Below are positions 42,223 through 50,453 of a DNA stretch of 64,000 nucleotides, piece by piece (the stretch's first letter is position 1; each line of letters opens with the position of its first letter). The stretch spans positions 2,170,001 through 2,234,000 of the forward strand of contig NZ_JIAD01000001.1 in assembly GCF_000688015.1 (NCBI RefSeq), written 5' to 3'. This DNA is from Eubacterium sp. AB3007. Its GTDB lineage: Bacteria > Bacillota > Clostridia > Peptostreptococcales > Anaerovoracaceae. Below the pieces are notes generated by a model that saw only the letters and a program-made list of their open reading frames with translations, did not search any database and was not told where the DNA came from. A program made the translations under genes and the position numbers.

Positions 42223-43386
42223 ATGAGCCGTACTGGAAATATCAAGGCTCGTGTGGTGGCGACTGTGTTCGCTATCGCACTGATCAACGGACTGCAGCAC
42301 AGTCTTTCCCCTGTTCTTTCCAGTGTACATGCGTATTACCCGGGCGTAGATGTGAGCCTGATCCAGATGTTGGTCACCGTGCCGACGCTGATGGCGGTGG
42401 TGGTCGCATTGCTTACCGGATGGCTGGCACTGTATATCAGCAAGAAAAAAATCTTTCTGTTTGCGGCGCTGGTCGCGGGGGTGACCGGGCTTGTACCGTT
42501 GCTGTCGGACAGTTTCTGGACGCTGTTTCTCTTTCGCGCTCTGTACGGTGTCGCGCTTGGGATCGTGGTGTCCCTGGTGACAGCTTTGGTAGCGGACTTC
42601 TTCGACGGGGAAGAGAGAGTCCAGGTGATGGGGGTCCAAGGGGCCTCGGTAGGGGCCGGTATGGTACTGGTCACTACGTTGGCGGGAATCGTCGGAAGGA
42701 CGGATTTCCACAACACATATTACTTGAGTATCCTGGGGTTTGTGGCTTTCTTTGCCATCCTGTTGCTTCTTCCGGAAGTACCGGTGAAGCGTGCAGAAGG
42801 GGGAGAGAAGAAGCGGATCCGATTGAATGCCGAGGTCTGGCGGATGGCGGCTTTCCTGTTTGCGGAAGGGTTCTTCATCATTGTGTACACCACCAACCTG
42901 TCCATGCATCTTGCAGGAGCACTGAAGGGAGACACGGCGGTGGCCGGTATGATCACCGGTGTGTTCTCAGCGGCGCAGATCCTCATGGGGGTGCTGCTGG
43001 GACGAATCTCTCGTATTACCGGGCGGTACACCCTTCCGGTGGCCATGTTCGCTCTGGCGGCCGGCTATCTGCTGTTGGTGTTTTTCCCCGGCAATCTGCC
43101 CATCCTGCTGGTGGGCGCAGTATTCTGTGGATACTCCCAGAGTGTGTACTGTGCCAAGGCCATGGCGGAGGTGACTACGGTGGTGGATCAGGATTCGACA
43201 CCAATGGCGTCATCATTGATGACATGTGCTTTGTGCCTCTCGCAGTTCGTTTCGCCGGTGGTGATCGGCGGAGTGAGCCGCATCTTCTTCGGGGAGGTGA
43301 CCACCACAGGGGCGTATCTGCTCGGGAGCATCGGCATATTCTGCGTAGGACTGCTGGCGGTCCTCTGGAAACGGAAGGCACAGTGA
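42223..43386 (+). CDS. major facilitator superfamily transporter
   Basis: This 387-residue protein has twelve predicted helices in two six-helix halves and no recognisable domains beyond the MFS fold. The loop between helices 2 and 3 reads GWLALYISKKKIFLFAA, a weak form of the MFS motif. The start is 3 bp after the Fe-ADH stop, so it is cotranscribed from regulon site 3. Since the locus also encodes an ABC importer, this carrier may export an end product such as a diol, or import a second substrate. I cannot choose between these. The ribosome binding site is within the preceding gene and weak. Confidence 0.85.
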   Translation: MSRTGNIKARVVATVFAIALINGLQHSLSPVLSSVHAYYPGVDVSLIQMLVTVPTLMAVVVALLTGWLALYISKKKIFLFAALVAGVTGLVPLLSDSFWTLFLFRALYGVALGIVVSLVTALVADFFDGEERVQVMGVQGASVGAGMVLVTTLAGIVGRTDFHNTYYLSILGFVAFFAILLLLPEVPVKRAEGGEKKRIRLNAEVWRMAAFLFAEGFFIIVYTTNLSMHLAGALKGDTAVAGMITGVFSAAQILMGVLLGRISRITGRYTLPVAMFALAAGYLLLVFFPGNLPILLVGAVFCGYSQSVYCAKAMAEVTTVVDQDSTPMASSLMTCALCLSQFVSPVVIGGVSRIFFGEVTTTGAYLLGSIGIFCVGLLAVLWKRKAQ

Positions 43387-43542
43387 CAAAGCTTTGTGCA
43401 CAGTGGTGACAGGATCGAGATTATATACCTATTATTACAAGAAACACGTTTGACAAGTAGGGGCAGAACAGAGAAGGCGTTGGGGGAATCCCCTTCGAAG
43501 CTCATATTTGCCCTCGCTAGTGATAAAGAAAGGAAAATGAGA
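43387..43542. other. spacer before the 2-hydroxyacid dehydrogenase
   Basis: No regulon operator is found here. GGGGGAATCCCC (43482-43493) is a small palindrome, and TTGACA (43450-43455) has no good -10 partner. Read-through from the aldolase operon or a separate unseen promoter is possible. Confidence 0.4.
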
Positions 43543-44595
43543 ATGAGAAAAGTAGCTGTTTGCACACCGCTTCCGGGCGATGTGATCGAGAGACTGGAGA
43601 AGGATTGTGAAGTCGTTATCTGTGGAGAACTGAAGCACGGCAAAGGCAACGTCACAGAGGAGCAGACGAAGGAAGAGTGCATGGGGTGCGAGATGATCGT
43701 CCTGGGAGACGAGGTCGCAGGTGCAGACACCATCAATGCCTGGGTAGAGGCCGGCATGAAGTTCATCGGTGTCGCCAAGGGAACACCGGTCACCGTAGAT
43801 TTCGACGCGATCCAGGCAGCCGGTCTGGAACTGTCCTATACTCCGGGCAGAAACAGAGTCGCAGTGGCAGAGTTCTGCATGGGTCTGATGATCGCAGAAT
43901 CCCGCAAGCTGGCTCTCTCTGCTACCGGACTGCGTAAGGGCGAGCATCTGGGCGAGCCCATGGACGATGTTTACCAGGTTCCGGATGTGAAGAACGTCAC
44001 CTGGGGACCGCTGGACGAGAAGCACCCCTTCACTGACTACGGTATCGGTTTCGAGCTGTATGGAAAGAAGCTGGGTATCGCCGGATACGGCGCCATCGGC
44101 CGCGAGGTAGCGGTCCGCGCCAAGGCTTTCGGCATGGAGATCCTGGCCTACGATCCGTACATGCCCGCTGATCGCATCGAGGCAGACGGCGCCAAGCCGG
44201 TCGATCTGGACACCATGCTGGCAGAGAGTGATGTGGTTTCCATCCACCTGCCGGTACTGCCCTCCACCAGAGGCATCGTAAACAAGGACTGGTTCAACAA
44301 GATGAAGCCGACCGCCATCGTGGTCAACACCGCAAGAGCCGCTGTCATCGATCAGAAGGATTTTGTGGAAGCTCTGCAGAACGGCACCATCGGCGGCGCT
44401 GCGCTGGATGTGTACTGGGTAGAGCCGATCCCGGCGAACCACCCGCTGCTCTCCATGAGAAACGTCACCCTGACACCGCACATGGCCGGTCTCACCACCG
44501 ATGTGGACAGCTGGTCCGGCAAGATGATGGGCGAGGAAGTGGTCGCTTATCTAGATGGCACAGACAGAAAGTACCTGTGGAAGGTCAGAAAGTAA
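43543..44595 (+). CDS. D-2-hydroxyacid dehydrogenase family protein
   Basis: This 350-residue NAD-dependent enzyme belongs to the D-isomer 2-hydroxyacid dehydrogenase family, which includes phosphoglycerate, lactate and glyoxylate reductases. The Rossmann loop GYGAIG is at 181-186. The catalytic set is Arg265 (NTARAA), Glu294 and His313 (TPHMAG). The ATG at 43543 has the best spacing to AGAAAGGA; an ATG two codons earlier is possible. A long insertion (about residues 132-170) before the NAD loop is unusual for plain phosphoglycerate dehydrogenases. The OYE-type flavoenzyme follows after 15 bp. It may process a sugar acid or hydroxy acid from the catabolic route, but the substrate is unknown. 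Confidence 0.86.
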   Translation: MRKVAVCTPLPGDVIERLEKDCEVVICGELKHGKGNVTEEQTKEECMGCEMIVLGDEVAGADTINAWVEAGMKFIGVAKGTPVTVDFDAIQAAGLELSYTPGRNRVAVAEFCMGLMIAESRKLALSATGLRKGEHLGEPMDDVYQVPDVKNVTWGPLDEKHPFTDYGIGFELYGKKLGIAGYGAIGREVAVRAKAFGMEILAYDPYMPADRIEADGAKPVDLDTMLAESDVVSIHLPVLPSTRGIVNKDWFNKMKPTAIVVNTARAAVIDQKDFVEALQNGTIGGAALDVYWVEPIPANHPLLSMRNVTLTPHMAGLTTDVDSWSGKMMGEEVVAYLDGTDRKYLWKVRK

Positions 44596-44610
44596 CGAAA
44601 GGAGCACGGA

Positions 44611-46578
44611 ATGGGCGCCAGTAAATATCCAGGAAAAGAACTCTATCCACATCTGATGAGCCCCCTTAGAATCGGGAACATCCGATTAAAAAACAGGATT
44701 ATCGCGGCTCCCACCAGCCCGGCCATGATCAACGCTGAGGGGCACATGACCCCGGCGATGATCGCCTATCTGGCGGAGAAGGCCAAGGGCGGGGCGGCAG
44801 TGGTTACCTATGGAGAAGCTATCGTCCATTCGGCTACCGGGAAATCTCACAACAAGCAGCTTCAGTTGGATTCTTTTGGAGTCAAGCAGAGTCTGACAGA
44901 GGCTACCCGTGCGATCCACAATGCAGGGGCTTACGCTAACATCCAGCTTTCCCACGGCGGCAAGTATGGAGGTCTGGCCAGCGTAGGTGGTGACTACGGC
45001 AAGGATGTGACCGCCTACGGGCCCAGCGAGGAGGATCTTCCGGAGGGGCATGTGGAGGAGATGCCGAAGACACTCATCGCCGAGATCGTAGAAGCCTATG
45101 GAAAGGGAGCCAAACTGGTGAAAGACTGCGGGTTCGATATGATCATGTTTCATGCTGCCCACGGATGGCTGTTCTCCCAGTTCCTTTCGCCTGTGATGAA
45201 CCGCCGGACCGATGAGTACGGAGGTCCCTTGGAGAACAGGGCAAGGTTCATGCTGGAAGCCCTGCAGGCGGTTCGGGACGCGGTTGGACCAAGATTCCCC
45301 ATTGAGATCCGTCTTTCCGGGAATGATATGTCCGCGGCAGGACTGGACACCGCTCAGTGCATCGAGGTGGCGAAACTCATAGACGACAAGGTGGACCTGA
45401 TCAATGTATCGGTGGGCAACCATGAGGATCCGCAGCTGTTCTGCCGGACACACCCTTCCTCCTTCTACGAGAGAGGCGTCAACGTGAAGTTCGCCGCCGA
45501 GGTGAAGAAACACGTGAAGAGTCCGGTCTCCTGCGTGGGCGCGCTGATCGATCCGGCACAGATGGAAGAGATCATCGCCAGCGGTCAGGCGGATTGCGTA
45601 GAGATCGCCCGGGGCGAGTTGGCGGACCCCTATATCGCGCACAAAGCCCTGTGTGGACACGCGGAGGACATCACCCCCTGTATCCGCTGCTATGAGTGTT
45701 TTGCGGAGACTGGGCAGAGCGAGACGTTGAAGTGTACCGTCAATCCTATCACCGGACAGGAACTCTATCAGAAGGAGATCCAGCCGGTCAGGGAACAGAA
45801 GAAGGTGCTGGTGGCAGGCGGCGGGCCTGCCGGCATGGAGGCAGCCCTTACCTGTGCGGCCCGTGGTCATCAGGTAACGCTGGTGGAGAAGGCGGATCGT
45901 CTGGGTGGGAACCTGCATCCTGCAGGGGCAGCCTGGTTCAAGCAGGACATCCAGAGGCTGTGTAACGTGTTGACTGCCAGGGTGGAAGCCTCCGATGTCA
46001 ACGTCATACTGAATCAGGAGGTTACACCGGCATACGTAAAAGAGATGGACCCGGATGCGCTGATCGTCGCCATCGGCTCCAATGAACTGCGGCCGCCGAT
46101 TCCCGGTATGGACGGGGGCAACGTGGTCATGGCCATCGAGGCAGAACTTCATCCGGAGAAGCTGGGACACAGGATCGCCATCATGGGTGGCGGCCTGGTG
46201 GGCAGCGAAGCGGCCATCGCCTTCCATGACGAGGGTCATGAGGTGGCCATCATAGAGATGAAGGAGAAAGTTGCCGAGGAGGTCAACTCCTTCTACCGCG
46301 GAGGGTTGATGCCTCAGGTGGAGCGCTCCGCAGAGATCTACACAGGTACCATGGTGAAACAGATTACCCCGGAAGGAGTGCTTTGTGTGAGGGATGGCGA
46401 AGAGATCCTGATCCAGGCGGACACAGTTGTCTGCGCCCTTGGGTTCCGCGCTCCCTATGATGCGGTGGATGCCCTGTGCGAGACAGTCGACGAGAGTTAC
46501 ATCGCAGGTGACTGCAACAACGTAGCGAAGATCTATCAGGCCATCAGCGGCGGATATTACATCGCCCTGCAAATTTGA
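44611..46578 (+). CDS. OYE-family FMN/FAD/4Fe-4S oxidoreductase (2,4-dienoyl-CoA reductase type)
   Basis: This 655-residue multidomain flavoenzyme has an N-terminal FMN-binding TIM barrel (residues 1-~345, with HAAHGWLFSQFLSP and RTDEYGG). A 4Fe-4S site follows: Cys357, Cys360, Cys363 and Cys375. The C-terminal FAD/NAD(P)-binding half carries VAGGGPAGMEAAL near 400 and IMGGGLVGSEAAI near 530. Relatives reduce activated C=C bonds or demethylate amines in anaerobes. AAAGGAG precedes the ATG and the gene is 15 bp from the 2-hydroxyacid dehydrogenase. Its role in a sugar or polyol route is unclear; reduction of an unsaturated or dehydrated intermediate would fit. Confidence 0.9.
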   Translation: MGASKYPGKELYPHLMSPLRIGNIRLKNRIIAAPTSPAMINAEGHMTPAMIAYLAEKAKGGAAVVTYGEAIVHSATGKSHNKQLQLDSFGVKQSLTEATRAIHNAGAYANIQLSHGGKYGGLASVGGDYGKDVTAYGPSEEDLPEGHVEEMPKTLIAEIVEAYGKGAKLVKDCGFDMIMFHAAHGWLFSQFLSPVMNRRTDEYGGPLENRARFMLEALQAVRDAVGPRFPIEIRLSGNDMSAAGLDTAQCIEVAKLIDDKVDLINVSVGNHEDPQLFCRTHPSSFYERGVNVKFAAEVKKHVKSPVSCVGALIDPAQMEEIIASGQADCVEIARGELADPYIAHKALCGHAEDITPCIRCYECFAETGQSETLKCTVNPITGQELYQKEIQPVREQKKVLVAGGGPAGMEAALTCAARGHQVTLVEKADRLGGNLHPAGAAWFKQDIQRLCNVLTARVEASDVNVILNQEVTPAYVKEMDPDALIVAIGSNELRPPIPGMDGGNVVMAIEAELHPEKLGHRIAIMGGGLVGSEAAIAFHDEGHEVAIIEMKEKVAEEVNSFYRGGLMPQVERSAEIYTGTMVKQITPEGVLCVRDGEEILIQADTVVCALGFRAPYDAVDALCETVDESYIAGDCNNVAKIYQAISGGYYIALQI

Positions 46579-46604
46579 TAATTCTTTCACATTCTTTCGG
46601 CCTT

Positions 46605-46661
46605 TTGCCGCTACAAAACGGAAAAATGAGAGTTGAGGTGGAATTGTCAGATAACTATAAT
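46605..46661 (+). promoter_or_regulatory. regulon site 4: operator and promoter of the ABC transporter
   Basis: Operator TTGCCGCTACAAAACGGAAA (46605-46624), 8 bp, -35 TTGAGG (46633-46638), 17 bp, -10 TATAAT (46656-46661). The leader then folds GCATCC (46682-46687) with GGATGC (46692-46697) before the AGGAGG at 46755. Confidence 0.83.
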
Positions 46662-46767
46662 AAAGTTAACAAGTCGGGGGTGCATCCAAACGGATGCCGG
46701 CCCGGGCGGATCGCTTCCGGCAAGTTATACAAGGTAATGAGAAAGTATTGTTTTAGGAGGCTAACAA

Positions 46768-47913
46768 ATGATGAAGAAATTTCTGAGTGTTGCTCTGTGT
46801 ATCGCAGTTGCAATGGTCTTCATGGTCGGATGCGGCGGAAACAGCAGCTCCGGTGGTGGAGAAGAGCAGTCTGGTGGAGACGAAAACAAGGCTTATACCA
46901 TCGGTTACAACAACTTCGGTGTTGGCGCTTATCCGTTGGACCTGAACGAGAAGGAAACCACTTATGCCATTGAGACCGCTGGTTCCAAGGTCAAGGTTGC
47001 CAATGATAACTTCACAGTTGACAACGTGATCACTGACGTTAAGAACCTGATCTCTGCAGGCGTTGATGGCGTAGTTGTATGGTGCGCTGCTGACACTCTG
47101 TACAACTCCCTGAATGATCTGATGACCTCCTCCAAGGAGCCTTTCGCTCTGGGCGACAAGTATCCTACCAGTGAGGACACTATCAAGAAGTTCCAGGAGA
47201 ACGAGTACTTCGCAGGTGCCGTTTCCACAGACGACACCAAGACTGGTGCTGCCATCGCTGACAGAGCATGGGAAGATGGACACAAGACCGCGCTGATCGT
47301 AGCTGCTGCTGTTGGTGACACCAACCACGATGCAAGAGTCAAGGGATTCACCAAGCACTATGAGGAGCTGGGTGGTAAGGTTCTGGGTACCGTAAGATGT
47401 GCCGATCCTTCCGAGGCTGTTCAGAAGTCCGGTGACCTGCTGGCTGCACACAAGGATGCTGACTGCGTATACGGTACTGGCGGCGACTACTCCAACGGTG
47501 CTCTGAGCGCTATGGAGTCCGCTGGACTGAAGATGCCGGTTTACGGAACTGACGTAGACCCGAACGTCATCAAGGCGATCAAGGACGGAAGAATCTCCGC
47601 TGCCAACGGTGGTGCCGGAACTTACTGCGGAACCTTCGCCTCCCTGCTCCTGATCAACTACCTGGATGGACATCCGATCAAGGACGAGAATGGTAAGGCT
47701 CCTGCAACCAAGGGCGTGAACACCATCATGATCACCAAGGACAACGTAAACGACTTCGAAGAGAACTGGATCAATAATGAGATCTTCTCCGAGGAAGAGC
47801 TGCAGAGCCTGCTCTACAGATATAACCCGAAAGTTACCTGGGCTGATTACGAGAAGATGATCGAGGACTACACCTTCGAGAAGAGAATGGAAGCCAAGAA
47901 AGCCTCCAAGTAG
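46768..47913 (+). CDS. sugar ABC transporter substrate-binding lipoprotein
   Basis: This 381-residue lipoprotein has a signal peptide with lipobox MVGC (Cys22) followed by a Gly/Ser-rich linker. The mature part has the periplasmic-binding-protein type I fold used for riboses, galactose and polyols (starting YTIGYNNFGVGAYP). GAGTYCGTFA and YGTDVDPNVIKAIKDG are typical of the ribose/autoinducer-2 binding branch. It delivers a sugar or polyol to the permeases encoded downstream. AGGAGG precedes the tandem ATG codons. Regulon site 4 lies upstream. A strong hairpin after the gene (47947-47972) should raise its level relative to the permease. Confidence 0.93.
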   Translation: MMKKFLSVALCIAVAMVFMVGCGGNSSSGGGEEQSGGDENKAYTIGYNNFGVGAYPLDLNEKETTYAIETAGSKVKVANDNFTVDNVITDVKNLISAGVDGVVVWCAADTLYNSLNDLMTSSKEPFALGDKYPTSEDTIKKFQENEYFAGAVSTDDTKTGAAIADRAWEDGHKTALIVAAAVGDTNHDARVKGFTKHYEELGGKVLGTVRCADPSEAVQKSGDLLAAHKDADCVYGTGGDYSNGALSAMESAGLKMPVYGTDVDPNVIKAIKDGRISAANGGAGTYCGTFASLLLINYLDGHPIKDENGKAPATKGVNTIMITKDNVNDFEENWINNEIFSEEELQSLLYRYNPKVTWADYEKMIEDYTFEKRMEAKKASK

Positions 47914-47946
47914 TATCCAGACAGAAACGTTATTTGCAAACACCAT

Positions 47947-47972
47947 AGTGGGCTGGGGAATCCCAGCCCACT
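47947..47972 (+). other. hairpin between binding-protein and permease genes
   Basis: AGTGGGCTGGG (47947-47957) pairs perfectly with CCCAGCCCACT (47962-47972) around GAAT. No T-run follows. Hairpins at this position commonly protect the upstream binding-protein mRNA. Confidence 0.75.
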
Positions 47973-47991
47973 ACAAGAAAGAAGGTAAATT

Positions 47992-48948
47992 GTGATAGGC
48001 GAAAAAAAGGTCAGCTGGACTGTTAAGCTCATCGTTATCGTCGCGTGCATCGCTGTTCTGTTCGCGATGAACATGCTGACAGATGGGAAATTCCTCCAGC
48101 CATCCAATCTGAAGACCATCGCGGTGAACGCATCGGTACCGACCTTCACGGCATGGGCCTTTGTCTTCATCTTTGCCAGTGGCTTCATCGATCTTTCTCT
48201 CGGAGCTGTCATCGTACTGGCTGCCAACGTGGCGGGCACAGTGGGAAATTCCCTTGGGTATCCCGGTCTCGTGATCAGTGGAATGGTGGCAGGCGTGCTC
48301 CTCATGACACTGAACTTTACCGTCTTCCAGGTCACCAAGATCCCTTCCTGGATCGCAGGTCTTGGACTGACGATGGTATACGAGGCAATTTCCTCATTCT
48401 ACTCCGAACAAAGATTAAATATGGGACTCCGTGTCGTTGAACTGGAGTCTGCGTACCGCTCTCTGGGCCGCGCACCGCTGGCCTTCGTAGTGGTCATCAT
48501 TGGACTTATCGTAGCATACATCCTGTACAACCGTACGACCATCGGCCTGGACATCCGCGCCATGGGTGACAATCAGGCGGTCGCTCGGAATATGGGTATC
48601 AAACTGGGCAGGACCGTCATCCTCTCTGGTGTCGTAGCAGGCGTGTTCGTCGGCTCCGCCGCTTTCATGAAGGAGAGTTTTGCGGGTACCGTGAACGCTG
48701 TTACCGGTCTGGCAAGTCTGTCGCAGACATTCCAGCCGCTGGCTGCCGCACTCCTGTCTCAGGCACTTGCGAAGCACATCAACATCATCGTCGCAGTCAT
48801 CGCAAGTACACTGTTCGTTATGGCTATCTTCAACTTCCTGACGCTGATGAACGTTCCGTCAGGAACCTGGCAGGAGACCGTTCTGGGTATTTCCGTCATC
48901 ATCTTCGGTGTCCTGGCTAACCGGAACACAAAGGAGGTCGTGAAGTAA
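47992..48948 (+). CDS. sugar ABC transporter permease, first
   Basis: This 318-residue membrane protein is a BPD_transp_2-type permease (RbsC-like) with about eight to ten helices. IGLDIRAMGDNQAVARNMGI is the typical cytoplasmic loop that contacts the ATPase. The start is GTG at 47992, supported by GAAGG seven bases upstream. The stop overlaps the ATPase start (TAATG at 48946-48950). With the second permease at 50453 it probably forms a heterodimeric channel, which differs from the RbsC homodimer. Confidence 0.9.
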   Translation: MIGEKKVSWTVKLIVIVACIAVLFAMNMLTDGKFLQPSNLKTIAVNASVPTFTAWAFVFIFASGFIDLSLGAVIVLAANVAGTVGNSLGYPGLVISGMVAGVLLMTLNFTVFQVTKIPSWIAGLGLTMVYEAISSFYSEQRLNMGLRVVELESAYRSLGRAPLAFVVVIIGLIVAYILYNRTTIGLDIRAMGDNQAVARNMGIKLGRTVILSGVVAGVFVGSAAFMKESFAGTVNAVTGLASLSQTFQPLAAALLSQALAKHINIIVAVIASTLFVMAIFNFLTLMNVPSGTWQETVLGISVIIFGVLANRNTKEVVK

Positions 48949-50453
48949 TGAGCAGCGAATATATTTTCGAGGCAAGAGGCCTGAACAAGCACTTCGGACC
49001 GACGCACGCCAACAAGGACATTGATTTCTTTCTGAAACCAGGAGAAGTCAGAGGCCTGGCAGGCGAGAACGGCTCCGGAAAATCCACACTGCTGTCACAG
49101 ATCGCAGGTATCTACAGCAGTGACACCGGTACCATGAAAAAGAACGGAGAAACCTACGAACCCATCAGCCCGCTTTATGCACAGCAGCATGGCGTTTCCA
49201 TCGTCGTACAGGAGCTGGGCTGCATCGGCGATCTTCCGGCAGGTGTCAACGTCTTCCTTGGCAGAACGAGCAATTTTGCCAAGTTCGGTATCATCAACAT
49301 GAGGAAGATCTTCCAGGAAGCCAATGCGATCCTGGAGAAATGGGGCATGCCCCAGGTACCTCTGGGCAAAAATGCCAAGCACATGAACGTGGAGGTTCGT
49401 AAGATCGTGGAGATCGCGAGAGCTCTTTCCACTGATCCTGACATCCTGATCCTGGATGAGGTCACACAGGCCCTGGCACAGGACAATCGTAAGAAACTCC
49501 ACGCACTGATCGAGAACTTCAAGTCCATGGGACGGTCCGTCATCCTGATTACCCACGATCTGGAGGAGATGATGGAGATCTGCGATACCATCTCAATCCT
49601 GAGAGATGGTGAGCTCATCGAAACGGTCGAAAGCAAGACACTGGATGAGGACAGCCTGAAGAGCAAGATGGTCGGAAGAAGCCTGGAGGGTGAATACTAC
49701 AGAAGTGACAAGGAAGCCACTAGAGGCGACAAGAAGATCCTGTCTGTGGAAGGGATCTCCACGGCCAGTGGACTGCAGGATGTGTCCTTCGATGTGTACG
49801 CCGGTGAGATCGTAGGTCTGGCAGGTCTGTCCGATGCCGGTATCCACGAGGTAGGAAAGGCTGTATACGGACTGGATCATCTGACATCCGGTAAGGTCAC
49901 TCTGGTACAGGACAACTTTGAGATCAAGCAGGCGAACCAGGCATGGACCCACAGAGTAGGGTACGTACCGAAAGATAGAGATAACGAGGCGCTGATGCTG
50001 CACGCATCCATCCGGGAGAACTTCTCCATGAGTTCTGTTCCGGAGATGAGAGGCAGCCTGGGATTCCTCAGCAACAAGAAACTGGATCAGGTATCCACGG
50101 ATGCCAGAGAACAGTTCATGGTCAAGTCTGTAGGCATCCGTCAGGAGATCGACGCACTGTCCGGAGGAAACAAGCAGAAGGTCAACATGGGCCGCTGGCT
50201 CCTGAAAGACCTGCAGCTGTTCGTGGTAGACTGTCCGACCCGAGGCGTAGACGTAGGCGTCAAAGCCTACCTGTACCAGTGCCTGAAGGATGCGAAGGCG
50301 GCAGGACTTGCGATCCTGCTGATCACGGACGAGCTGCCCGAGGCGATCGGTATGTCCGACCGGATCCTGGTCATGAAGAACGGAAAAATTACTGGTGAAG
50401 TATCGCGAAGCGACGGGCTGAGCGAGGAAGCGATCGTGCAGGTGATGATATAA
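48948..50453 (+). CDS. sugar ABC transporter ATPase, two domains, one degenerate site
   Basis: This 501-residue RbsA/MglA-type protein has two nucleotide-binding domains. Domain 1 has an intact Walker A GENGSGKST (39-47) and Walker B LILDEVTQAL, but its signature is degraded to MNVEVRKI. Domain 2 has an intact signature LSGGNKQKV, but its Walker A reads GLSDAGIHE and the catalytic Glu of Walker B is replaced by Cys (FVVDCPTRGVD). Thus the composite site of domain 1 Walker motifs with domain 2 signature is complete, while the other is probably inactive. The start and stop overlap both permease genes, so the three are translated together. Confidence 0.92.
   Translation: MSSEYIFEARGLNKHFGPTHANKDIDFFLKPGEVRGLAGENGSGKSTLLSQIAGIYSSDTGTMKKNGETYEPISPLYAQQHGVSIVVQELGCIGDLPAGVNVFLGRTSNFAKFGIINMRKIFQEANAILEKWGMPQVPLGKNAKHMNVEVRKIVEIARALSTDPDILILDEVTQALAQDNRKKLHALIENFKSMGRSVILITHDLEEMMEICDTISILRDGELIETVESKTLDEDSLKSKMVGRSLEGEYYRSDKEATRGDKKILSVEGISTASGLQDVSFDVYAGEIVGLAGLSDAGIHEVGKAVYGLDHLTSGKVTLVQDNFEIKQANQAWTHRVGYVPKDRDNEALMLHASIRENFSMSSVPEMRGSLGFLSNKKLDQVSTDAREQFMVKSVGIRQEIDALSGGNKQKVNMGRWLLKDLQLFVVDCPTRGVDVGVKAYLYQCLKDAKAAGLAILLITDELPEAIGMSDRILVMKNGKITGEVSRSDGLSEEAIVQVMI

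Noticed and set aside
44686..46590. A 634-codon open frame on the minus strand opposite the OYE-type flavoenzyme
   Set aside because: It is antisense to a clearly conserved multidomain enzyme, has no family resemblance and arises from codon bias of the real gene.
46575..46973. A 132-codon plus-strand frame overlapping the substrate-binding protein gene
   Set aside because: It covers the regulon site 4 promoter and the start of the real lipoprotein gene in another frame.
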